The notes beneath the pieces were generated by a model. That model was not told the origin of the DNA, made no database searches, and saw nothing but the letters and a program-made list of their open reading frames with translations. From assembly GCF_932526225.1 (NCBI RefSeq), contig NC_064036.1, positions 2,480,001 to 2,544,000 on the forward strand: 64,000 bases of DNA. Reading direction: 5' to 3'. The position numbers and the translations under genes were made by a program. Positions within the stretch are counted from its first letter, which is position 1. The number at the start of each line of letters is the position of its first letter. Below, in pieces: positions 26,301 to 37,232 of the stretch. This stretch comes from Nematostella vectensis (taxonomy: Eukaryota; Cnidaria; Anthozoa; Actiniaria; Edwardsiidae).

Positions 26301-29300
26301 ATGTAAGTGAAAATACACATGGCCGTGCGGGCCTTATCCGCTCTCTTTTTTATTTTTTATTCTCAGAATGTTTTCTTTTTTCTATTTTATCTGTCGATTG
26401 AGCATGGGAACACCCTAACCTGATTGGCTGAAACTTTTTTTCCGAAATGCTTACCTCACTGTAATTCTATTGAATTATAGTAAATTTTTTAGAAATGGTA
26501 TCATTCCTTGTTAAGTGTCACAATTGATCACTTAATTTATTGCACTAGCGAGGACATCGCACCTTTTCCTGGGGCATTGAATAATTTTAAAGTTTCTTCA
26601 GAGAAATATCCAGAATAATTTATTGAGTGGCATTTTGTGACCATTTCCTTGGAAAAGATGACACAAATTGGGGTAGTGCACAGATGATCGTCAACCTCTT
26701 TTTTAATCACCTCATCATCCAACAGCAGCACAAGGTTCTCAGCGGCCTTTTCCAGGTGATCAATTCCTTGCTCTTCATCTTTTCTGTCATCTGTCAGAGG
26801 TGGAGACTCTTTCTGTACGGGTGCTGGTGCCATAGGGGAAGGCTGTCTGGGTGCAGTGGTAGGTGGTGTGCTTGTAGGGGGTGGTGGTGTGTGTGGTTTT
26901 GCTTCAGTTGGCTGTGGACTCGGTGATGTTGACTTGGTCTGGGGTGCTTTTTCTTCTATGAAAAAAGGGTTTACGTTACTACAGTAGCCTTGATTAAACC
27001 AACATAAGCAGGGGGTGGCCCAGGCCCCCCTTCTAGCAGCCAAAAATACTGTTAATGCATGAGACATTATCTAAAATACAAGAGAAAATGCCTTGAAAAG
27101 GCCTTTTGGGTCACCTCCTTTTAAAAATCCTGGCTCACTGCTGATGAGAGTAGAGGAAAGTCAAACTTTCTCTTGCTCTTGCAAAGCAGCAGTCAAACAG
27201 TCCTTGATGGTTGATGAGAGTGGTAACATTTTCATGAGAAACAGGCATGATTATGTTGAAGAGTGTGTTACAGAGCAGGATTGTTTGGGCATGAAGGTTG
27301 AAACTTTAATAAAAATCTTACCTCCACTTGACTTAGGCTTTACAATACTCAGAACAAAAAGCAGATAAACTCTATCCTCCAACCTCAGGCTATCCATAGT
27401 TTACCTAATGGTTTATCTTTGCTTGATTTTTCATCCTTTATTTCTTCGGATTGTGTGGGTGATTCCTTGTAGCTGCTATCAAACTGTAGTAAAAATAAAA
27501 GCTCAATAATATTGATTCATGTTTACATCAACCACAGAGCACTACTTACAAGTCTTTTTTCTGAAGTTGGAGATTTATTTTCATTAGAGTCTCTATTTTC
27601 AGTTCTTCCTTCATCTGTGTTTTCTTTCTGCAAGTAAAACAAAGGTCAAGACTAATATATGAACTATCCATACTCCTGCCCATACAAATAATATCAAATG
27701 GTCAGCTTTGTTGGATTTGATTAGATACAGTAAATTACTCTTTCAAAACAGGGCTCAAATTGGGACTTCGGTGGGGATAAAAGCAACACGATAAACAAGA
27801 AATTTAAGCCTTCAGAAAAGGGTTGTCTGAGATACAGTTTTTTGTCTTCATTTAAAGCTGAAAGATCACCTTTTGAGATCTAAATGCCCCAGATGCATCA
27901 AAGGTTCCTGTCATATCAAAATCTTCCTGGTCATCATTACTCCATTCGGGTAATCGCTCGCCAGAAGCACTCCATCTGTTATCATCACGTTCATGCCAGG
28001 ACCGCGCCCGGCCACTCCTTGCAACCTGCCACTCATCATCAGGGTAGCTATTCTCCCTGCGATAAGAGTCTGGTGCTCTCCAGGTACCGCCTCTTGTAGG
28101 TCTTCCACCTAAATGAGAAGCAGCATGTGTGAGAAGGCACTTAAGAGGACAATACAATGCTATGTAGGAAAATTGGTAAAACATGCGAGAAGCACCATAG
28201 GTTAGAAAGCTATAAACAGTTATTCTGTATACCCTTGATAAATAAAGTTTATTGTAATGTAGTGTATTGTAAGGATGTTATTATGTATACCCTTGGTAAA
28301 TAAAGTTTATTGTAATGTAGTGTATTGTAAGGATGTTATTATGTATACCCTAGGTAAATAAAGTTTATTGTAATGTAGTGTATTGTAAGGATGTTCAATT
28401 CCAAACATACCTCTCCACCTTTCAGTTTTTTCAGCTGATCTTGATCCTGAAATTCTCCATCCTCCACCATCATCCTCATCACCACGACCAGAAAAGCGCC
28501 AGTTGTTGTCATTGTTCTCCCCTCTGTCCCAGGTGCTATCACTGGTGATGCGCGACCTTAAGGTTGGGTCATAGCCTCTTCCTGAATAAAAAATGCACTA
28601 GAAACTCATAAATCATGCAGAAAAAAGCAACAGGTGCCAACACAAAGAATTGTTTTGTCCTCCACAGAGAAAAATGCACAGTACGCTACACCAATTGCTT
28701 TTCCCCAGGTTCCTCAAGTAACCAAATCTTTAAGAACTTACCTCTTCCAGGATCAAATCCCCCACGTCTGAAATCACACAGAAATGTCTCAGATTGTTTT
28801 AGAACCATTTGATAATCAGGGAAATGAGTTGAAATCGAGAATTAAACATATCTATAGTGATTCTGAATAGTAAATTCTCCATACTGACCCCACAGCGAAG
28901 GAGTTCGAGAGGGGGGTTAACCAATTTAGCAGACAGTTTTCAGGTATTTTGCCCTAACTTTCAGTGGTACTTTTTCCTTTATCAGGGTGGACCTTCTAGT
29001 TAAGTTTGGTGGTTCTTTAGAACATCCTAGCTATGAGACTAGTGACGATAGTTTCTTTCAAAGACAAAAATGCCACTCTGCCCTCAAAGATTAAATAGTC
29101 TACCCATCAGAGTTACCTAGTAGAACATTTTATAGTATACCTGTGTTATTACCATTGGGGGACTGGGACTAGCCCATTGAACTCCTCATTTGCTTTACTG
29201 CCTCATTCGGATTAGATAGCATGAATAAAGTGTTTAATTATTGGAATGGATTGACTCTTAAATATGACGGAGTACAACAAATGAGGAGTCCAATGGACTA

Positions 29301-32300
29301 GTCCCAGTCACCTAATGGTAATATCACAGGGATACCATAAAATGTTCTACACAGCTTCTTTATTTCACTCTTCTGCACCTGTTTTCATCCCAGCTTTGTC
29401 GTTTTGGATCTCTACTGAAGCCTCCTTCTTGACGGGTGTCCTCATATGATGACTGTCTCATAAATCCCCCATCACCCCTACCACGCCCTGACAAGAAATA
29501 ACAAGAAACGGATTGCACAACAAGTATTAAGTAATTGTTATTAGGAAATCATAAGAGAAACTTTTTGTCACGTACCTCTTGGAACTCCCCTTGCTCCACG
29601 CAAACCTCCTCGGGTCCCACCTCTACCCATAAGCTTTAAGACTGCATTGCTGTTCACTGAGCCCATTGCTGTACGCTAGAATCGAAAAACAGTAATTAAA
29701 CCAGTCATAAAAGGTACAAATTACATATAACAAATAGTTGTTCTTAAAGACCTTGAAAACTGTGTAGCGTATAATACGCAGGTGTGCATTACAAGGACAT
29801 GGGTCTTATTTCTAGGCTTGGTATATTATGTTCTAAAGCTAGGAGTAATTAAATACTTTAAACATTCAGATTACACATCATTAATGAAAATGCTTAGCTA
29901 CAGTCCATCTTCAGGGATATGCAGTGCAAGCAAACTGTTTTCCAGGAAGACAAATGTAAGAGTCAAAGGTGTTTAATGGGAGGCTAAGACTCAGGGTTCT
30001 ATGAATGGTACACTTACTTGTTCTTCTTCTGTTGGTGGTAAAAATGCCATAGGAAAGCTTGACTTTTCTTTTGCTACGGAAGCAAAGTGTTCCAGCTCAA
30101 CTGGTTTATTTAGCTCTTCCATAAAGAGTGCCAACATCTCCTCTTTGCCATAGCGAAACTCTGCCAGCTTGAACTTTGGCCCTGGAGAAGGTGGGGGTGA
30201 TGTGACACTGTTGCCGCTTGATAGAGCACGCAGCCTGGAAATACAGTACAGTCAAACCTCTATGAACATATTGATCCCTGGGTACTTTTTTAGTTGAACT
30301 TACAAAAAAACGGCCAAAAACCAATTACTTCCCTATGATTTTTAAAGACTGTCAGAGTAATACACCACTATACATTGTCAGAGGAACCCAAGCTCTACAA
30401 CTCTAATTTCACATTGTTATGATAAAGCATGCATAACTTGCATATCGGTAGAGTGGTCTGGGACATCATGAAGTCTATAAAAGCATAAGTGAGTGCTGTT
30501 CATTGGGATATTTCAAACCAAAGGTGGACTTATGGGGATTTTTTTAATGTTTGGCTTTATTAACCAATTGATCTGTAATAGTGGCAAGATGTGTCATTGG
30601 TTCCAGAAACCTTCAAGGAGAAAACAAAAAGTTTTGAGGTCGTAGAAGTGGGTCTTGAGGTTCGAAATTAAGGGCCTATGGTATTATCTTGTTGCTATGA
30701 AACACTGATGCTACGAAAGAGAAAAGCGCTACATTTGATTAAATAGACTAAAATCACCACGTGTCTTCCAACTTGAACCAGTGGCCTAGTGGTTAGCACC
30801 CTTGACGCATAAGCAAGTGCTCCAGGTTCAATCCCTGGTCAAGTCTTTTTTTTTATTTTATTTTATTCGAAACTCCAGTTCTAACTTATTTTTTTTCTTT
30901 TTTCCAAGAGATTAAAATAAACTTTCAACATTTTGTAGAGGAAAATGCAATTTTTTTTTCTAGAATAAAAATAGATTGCAAAAAACAAGATGGCGAACAT
31001 TTCCGCGCGAGAAAAACACATTAATTTTGCATGGCATTGGATTTTTGATTTTTTTAAGAAATGAAAAAGTTATTACCAAATATGTGGTTTTCAAAGAACA
31101 TAAAGATTTGCCATTTCTCGCGGTATCAAAATCTCGCAAATCCAATGTGTAAAGTTTTAAAAAATAGTGATGTTAAAATGTTTTTAATGGTCACCTAGAT
31201 TGGGTGCATTTTTTCAAGACCATTTATCTTTTAGAGTATACATGATTGTCTTGTTGTTTTTATTTTGCATTTTGGGGCTTGTGGTATAAGCATAGCTCCC
31301 TTTAACAGTCTCTGTTTTAATAGCTGTCAATAAATCTCTCAGCTTCTCATTGTGTCTTTAAAGCCATCACTTTGCAAGTCCCATAGGTAACTGTTAAGGC
31401 ATGGCTAAACACTCATAAAACATGTTTGTCAAACATTAAACCATCCACAAAACATGACACTATTGGCTTCCACAACACATCTGGATGTTTGAACAAGATT
31501 AAAACATTTCCATCAAATATTTCTGTTAAAGGTACATGTTTTACAGTTTAGCCACTCATAACACAAGAACATTGCACAAATCCTCACAGCGCCACTTTGA
31601 CCCCTTGCATAACCATAACGACAAAATTGCATTTTATGAAAATGTTGTTGTGTTTAGACACCTCACCAAACATGCTTGTGTGAGGGTTTGATTTCAATGT
31701 TTGACAAACATGTTTGAATGTTTAGTCAGGCCTTTAAGAACAGACAAACAGTGACGATGAGTTCAGATGAATGTTTTGGCACCCGATGGGTGTTATGCAC
31801 CAATTTCAAATAAGCTTGCACTCTGAGAAACAATGTGTTATAACCAGTAAGTAATGTATAAATGATAAAATCTTGGCCATTTTAATTAGATGTATATGGA
31901 GGGGGCAAGAGGAAGATCAAAGTGTAATGATCCCCTTTCTCTTTCCATCCTTATTCAGGCTCCTTTGTCACAAATATTTACCATGGAATTGTAAGAGCAG
32001 TTTGCCAAGATAAATATCTTTCTAGTTTAACATATTTATAATGTGTTATGACATGGAAGATTCTTTCTTTTAGAATTTTTGTTGTTGTTGTTTTCTTGCA
32101 ATTTCCTGATAAATAACAAGAGAGCAGTCAAACAGCAAATTATAATTCAGCCAAAAAGAATACACAATGCAAAAAAAAAATAACATTGAAAAAAATGGTA
32201 ACCAAGCAAGCCATAATAATCAAATTCAAACGAATATAAACGAGCCAAGCAGGAAATTCTCTAATTCGCACTAATAAATTCGATGTGAAAAAGAAAACAA

Positions 32301-32650
32301 TTTTGAAATATCTTATTTCGAAAACGTGGTATATGTGCCGAAAAGACTAAAAAGGCACACGAAAATATGATTGCTTTTGTATTTTACAAGTCTGGCAAAT
32401 TCGAAAGAAGTGTGAATAACTGCACTGGATTGATGAAATGTGGCATACACAGCTGGGGAAAGCCTCAAAACAGTGCGATGGCGCGTGTACAATTTGCACC
32501 TAAAAAACACCGGAATGATTCAAGTTACGAGTTGCACTAGAATGTATCGAGTGATTTTAAACCAGTTAGATGTGTAAACACGGGTAGCGATCAGTTGCAT
32601 TTTAGTAAGTGTACCTACCATTCTGGTCCAAAAGTTAGAGTTTCCGACAT
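17305..32650 (-). CDS. GIGYF: GIGYF family GYF-domain protein
   Basis: Twenty-five coding exons can be placed: 32619-32650 (MSETLTFGPEW), 30018-30234, 29576-29675, 29379-29487, 28742-28767, 28411-28581, 27870-28108, 27550-27627, 27405-27483, 26696-26955 (3' border uncertain), 25739-25967, 25301-25365, 24479-24598, 23676-23916, 23251-23347, 22834-22900, 22494-22721, 21922-22224, 21223-21504, 20592-20878, 19236-19296, 18835-18940, 18718-18763, 18416-18534, 17305-17568. About 1275 residues, close to vertebrate GIGYF1/2. Landmarks: LRALSSG and FRYGKEEMLALF near the N-terminus, RG-rich stretches, MTGTFDASGAF, the GYF domain (WYYTDPQGKQQGPFTNAEMA), long Gln/Glu/Arg coiled coil, and the C-terminus DPSILGFSVNAAERVNMGEI. 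GIGYF proteins bind 4EHP and CCR4-NOT partners to repress translation and promote mRNA decay. Confidence 0.95.
17948..18180 (+). repeat. AACCCTAAGGGATAGC-type repeat units in a GIGYF intron
   Basis: Units with cores TTTCAACCCTAAAGATAGCA, TTAGGTGTAGTTGAATAA and TTTTAACACCCCCTAAGGGA-TAGC match the family seen at 8345-8465. They lie in the intron between the last two GIGYF coding exons. Confidence 0.6.
19383..20332 (+). repeat. 42/45-bp minisatellite in a GIGYF intron
   Basis: About 22 units of two kinds: a 42-bp type (GATGGCCAAATGGATTTAAA then ACTGTAGAAACGACAATAACAA) and a 45-bp type where GGATTTAAAACTGTAG is replaced by GGAACTGTAGAAACTGTAG. Both lengths are multiples of three, so the array stays open over 336 codons on the minus strand (HLVIVVSTVLNPFG repeat) and 189 codons on the plus strand. 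It lies between GIGYF coding exons 19236-19296 and 20592-20878. Confidence 0.9.
24586..24825 (-). repeat. 60-bp x4 tandem repeat containing a GIGYF splice acceptor
   Basis: Four 60-bp copies starting at 24586, 24646, 24706 and 24766, near-identical (the last has GCGTG for GTGTG). On the minus strand each copy contains CATTGTAG followed by AGTATCCCTGACC, which is the acceptor and first bases of the GIGYF exon 24479-24598. The acceptor is therefore present four times in tandem. Confidence 0.92.
28231..28404 (+). repeat. 58-bp tandem repeat, three copies
   Basis: Units share AATAAAGTTTATTGTAATGT and AGTGTATTGTAAGGATGTT with a 58-bp period (for example 28261, 28319, 28377). The array lies in the GIGYF intron directly next to exon 28411-28581. 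Confidence 0.9.
29120..29350. mobile_element. MITE-like element with about 72-bp inverted arms
   Basis: 29120-29191 (GTAGAACATTTTATAGTATA...) is the near reverse complement of 29279-29350 (...TACCATAAAATGTTCTAC), with an 87-bp centre. No coding capacity. In a GIGYF intron. Confidence 0.85.
30770..30852 (+). repeat. tRNA-like Pol III unit (SINE head or tRNA pseudogene)
   Basis: An A-box-like TGGCCTAGTGGTTAGC and a B-box-like GGTTCAATCCC are spaced as in a tRNA. The T arm CCAGG/CCTGG is perfect, AACTTGA/TCAAGTC could form an acceptor stem with one mismatch, and a T8 terminator follows. The D arm and the anticodon loop (no U before the anticodon) are poor, so a functional tRNA is unlikely. It lies in the first GIGYF intron. 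Confidence 0.55.
31394..31737. mobile_element. MITE-like element with TTAA ends
   Basis: The ends are inverted over about 45 bp, including TAAAC, CATGTTTGTCAAACATT and GGC near the tips. TTAA stands at both borders (31394-31397 and 31734-31737), the target preferred by piggyBac and Kolobok transposases. No coding capacity. In the first GIGYF intron. Confidence 0.7.
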
Positions 32651-33426
32651 TGTGATCTGCAACAAATACAACACTATTTACACGCAGAGAAAAAATAAGC
32701 TTGGGGTTCCCAACCGCTACAGCCGATATGAAGCAGCTGGTAGAAATCAACAGAAGAAAGGCAGTGGAATACGTATTTGGGAACACACACAGTGCACTTG
32801 CAGATTTGGGATTAAATATGTAGGGCACACATTCTACACAAGCTAGTGCAGCTAAGCTTTGCACTCGCTTTTACGACAAAGTCCACGACTAGCCCCCAAA
32901 AACGAACAAATAGTGTTAAATAAGTCATCCATGATACCTAGAAATTTATCTATACCGTTCAGTTTTGGTAATCAACTTTGGAAATACGCTCCAAAAACAC
33001 TTTCCTTCGAGGCGGAGAGTAGGGAATATGGCGAACACAAATTTTGCAGCCACTGATCACGTGGTCACTTCCTCTTCGGACGACGCGCACACTTTTCGCG
33101 CAAACACTGCTGGGTAATCTTTCTGCGGACGCACAAACATATTTTGTCCATTACACAAAGTTTCCTCCAAAAATAGTTAAATACGAATAATCGGGTTTTA
33201 AAATTTTAGCCATTATTCTTTTAAGTATATTCATCTTATATCCAAAACACTGTGTTTTACAGAAATTAGCACAATAAAATATATATGCGCCTTTGTTTAG
33301 CCGGTCAGCGGATGTCTCACATAGTGTGGTAGGTTCTATTTTTTGTTCTAAAAAAAATAGCTTCTGACTTGAGAAGGTTTTTCTTCATTTTTGTAAAAGT
33401 GAGACAAATTTTGTGCACCCAAGACC
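32651..33426. promoter_or_regulatory. Head-to-head promoter region of GIGYF and DNAJC16
   Basis: 776 bp separate the two divergent start codons. Around 33000-33080 are an ATGGCG context, GATCACGTGGTCAC (an E-box palindrome) and CTTCCTC (ETS-like). No TATA box is evident near either start. Open frames here are short and show no recognised product. Use as a shared promoter is inferred from the arrangement. Confidence 0.45.
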
Positions 33427-36400
33427 ATGATACCATGGTCCAGTACAGTCCTTGTTTTGATTATTGCGTGGAGTTTTCCCGTAAGATCCCTGGATGCCTC
33501 TGACGATCCGTATGATATTTTGGGCGTCAGTAGAACAGCTTCGCCGAACGATGTAAAAAGATCGTACAAGAAACTGGCTAGAAACTGGTATGTGAACGCA
33601 TGATGAAAACAAGTTAATCTTAGAGAAGAGGGGATATATACTTACAGCACTGTTGCGATGTTAAGTTAGCGGAACAAAATAATTTGCAAACAGAACAACA
33701 TGTGTTGAAATGTATAATAAAAATTAGTTTGTACTGTGGCTGTCATTCAACGATGCCGTCTATATATAGTCTTCCTGAAATGTTTTGTATCCCAGCTTGT
33801 TACCTTTTATTTGCTTTAAGGCATCCAGACAAGAACAATGATCCTACAGCACAAGAAAGATTTATTAAAATTAATCAAGCATATGAGGTGAGAGGGGTTG
33901 ATTTGTTCATGAAATCATCACTAATTAACGAATAGAACTCGTTTTTTGGCGTTTGTCATCTAATAGTCCACAGGTAGTATGTTTAAAAGTCAGTTCTTCA
34001 ATATGCTATAGAATTGAGGTTTTGGTAAAATTTTAAAAATTTTTGGTTCATTTTAAAAGTAATTTATATAGGGTACTCTGATTGGAAAAAGTAATTTTGG
34101 GCTCTCTTTGAGGTGAATTCCTTTTTTTAGATTAAGTGAAAAGGCCCTTTACCCTTTCACGCCTATCGCTGATCCCTGATCTTCCTATTACTTAATATTA
34201 TTCCAGATTTTATCTGATGAGGGAAAGAGAAGAGACTTTGATAACTTTGGGCATGAAGCACCAAATAGACAGAGAAGCCAAGGCCAGCCCTTCTTTGATG
34301 CACACAGTGGTTTCAGTTTTTTCTTCAATGATAACCCATTTTCTCACTCAAGTCAGTCCAATGCTGACCATGTCACAGCCAAGGCATTTGATACTTTGAT
34401 AATTCCAGCAAGTTATGAGAAACCTTACATACTGGAGGTTATATCCAACTGGTGCATGGCATGTGAGTACCCTAAACAGGATTTTTTTTCAGGGAAAAGG
34501 GGTGGTGGTTCTCCTAACTTCAAAGGGAGTGGGGTCTTATTTAAGATTTTTAACCTTATGGATGTGTTGATTCGAAACAGGGCATTTACAGGATTGAAAT
34601 TATTTGAAATTAGTTGGTCAATAGGTAAATCAGTGCCATACTGCCTAATTTCCCTATCCACCCTCCACCTATTCAACAGTTTTTTGTTTTCTGTGTCCTA
34701 CCAAACAAGAGAACGTCATGCTGGCTTGTGTGTCAGAGTCTTGTTATGGGTGCTGATTTCTCTAAGAGTCTTGTGTGCCTTTTGAGAAGCACAAGTGAAC
34801 TGAAGGCATGAATAAAATGATACACATCATGAACTTGATTCCAAGTAGATTGTATTTCCGACATGCCCCAAATTGTGGACGAAAGCTGTATAGTTTTGTA
34901 TACTCAATGCCCAATCTAAATTATAATATAAAATAATATAAAAAGGCTGGCACCATCTGTGATCTCATTCTATCAAAACATCTTCACATCTGAGCGATCA
35001 CTGAGACCAGGATTTCGTGTGACTCCTGCGATAGTAACACTGTAGCAGAAAGTACTAAACAAACACGCTCCTGAAATATCTCGCACCATCACTCTTTGTC
35101 CTCATGCTCCTTGGTACAACAACATGCTCCGCGATGTTAAGGATGAAAAACGTCGATCTGAATGTGCTTACAGGACATCAGGACTTGAAGTTCATAGACA
35201 GATATTTCGTGACACTTGTCAGAAATACACTAAACTACTTGAATGGTACAAGACTGTCCGTTATTGATTGAAAATTGAGTCTGCTGACCAACAGGAACTA
35301 TTTCGCCTTTTATTGATGGAATGTTCAGAACCAAGGCTATCCCTTCTATGCTGGCTCACGTCTCATCTCTAGAACTGGCTGAGAAGTTCAGTGCACATTT
35401 TGTGGAGAAAATAAATAACCTAAGACAGAGTATTAAAAGCTCCTCTCAAGTTAAAATAACAAACTCCCCTTCTTCATTATGCAAATTTGAAACCTTCAAT
35501 TAAGTTTCTTCTGAAGCTGTGCACAAGATAATTGAGAAAGCGCCATCTAAATCCTGCTTGTCAGACCCCATCCCTACATGGCTTCTTAAATCCTGCTTAG
35601 ATGAATTACTACCCATCATAACTTCAATGGTAAATGCATCATTTAAAAATTCTTTTCAACAAGGTTGGCTTTTTCCTAAGATTAAAAACAGCTCCCTTGA
35701 CAAAGAGGACTTCTTTAGTTTTAGACCTATTACCAATATTCTCTTTACTTTTAAGATAATTGAGAAGATAGCTGCAATGCAGACTTGCCACTATCTGGTT
35801 GAAAATGGATTGTATCCCGAATTCCAAGGAGCGTATCGGAGATTCCACAGCACTGAAACCACCCTTGTTTGTGTGCAGAATGACATCTTAAGAGCTATGG
35901 ACGAGGAGAAGGAAGTCATCTTAGTCCTACTGGATCTCTCAGCTGCATTCGATACTATCGATCATAAGATTCTCATTGATAGGCTGTCTTCCCGATTCGT
36001 TTTTAGCGGCACCGTCATACAATGGTTTTCTTCCTATATTAATGGTCGTACTCAACAGGTTGTGATCGAGGCAGCTCAATCTAAACCATGTACCTTAAAC
36101 TGTGGCGTCCCTGAAAGCTCTGTTCTTGGCCCCTTGCTGTTTATCTTGTATTAAGAACTGATTAGGTCTCATGGCCTCAACTGCATGCTCTACGCTGATA
36201 AATCCCAGCTCTATGTTACGGCTCCACCCAATGATAGGTGTTCCACCGTTGTAAATCTTGAGATATGCATAGTTAACATCCAAACCTTCTTTGCAGATAA
36301 TAAACTAAGGTGCAACCCCACGAAAACCGAAATAGTGCATTTCCACTCTCGATTTGTTGATTTTTCTCCTCTAGAGGGCATTACAATTAGTAACAAATTT

Positions 36401-37141
36401 GTTACTGCCAACCAGGAAGCTCGTAACTTGGGTGTTATTTGTTACTGCCAACCAGGAAGCTCGTAACTTGGGTGTTATTTGTTACTGCCAACCAGGAAGC
36501 TCGTAACTTGGGTGTTATTTTTGACAGTAATCTATCCATGTCTAGTCACATAAACAGCGTTTGTCGATCAGCTTGGTTATCTCTAAGAAATATTGGAAGA
36601 GTTAGAAAGCACCTAAAAGAATCCAACACAGAACGACTAGTTCATTCTTTCATCTCTTCCAAGATCGACTACTGCATTAGCTTGCTATATGGTCTTCCTA
36701 TGACTGAAATTAGCAAATTACAGAATGCAAAACGCTGCGGCAAGACTTGTGACTCTGACTAAGCACAGAGATCATATAACCCCAACCCTACGGGAACTTC
36801 ATTGGCTCGCGGTTAAAAAGACAGAGTAATTTTCAAAGTTCTTCTGCTTACTTTCAAAACGCAAAATCGCTCCGCCCCCCAATATTTATGTGATCTTTTT
36901 AAACCTTACGTTTCTAGCCGGTCCCTGAGATCAGCCAATCTGGGACTGCTTACTGTTCCCCGCTCCCGCACCGTAACTTTTGGGGACAGATCTTTCTCTA
37001 TAGCCGCCCCTAAAATATGGAATAACCTTCCGCTATAAGAAATGTTTCTAGTGTGTCCACTTTTAAAAAGAAAAAAACACATTTTAGGAATAAAGACATT
37101 TTAGAAATTTATAGTTTTTTTTCTTTTCTGTTACTTTTCTA

Positions 37142-37232
<91 letters not shown>

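Noticed and set aside
26537-26695. Extension of GIGYF exon 10 to the in-frame stop at 26537
   Set aside because: This would truncate the protein before the GYF domain, which lies in the next exon; an intron starting near 26695 is more likely, though the donor (GAG|GTTGAC) is weak.
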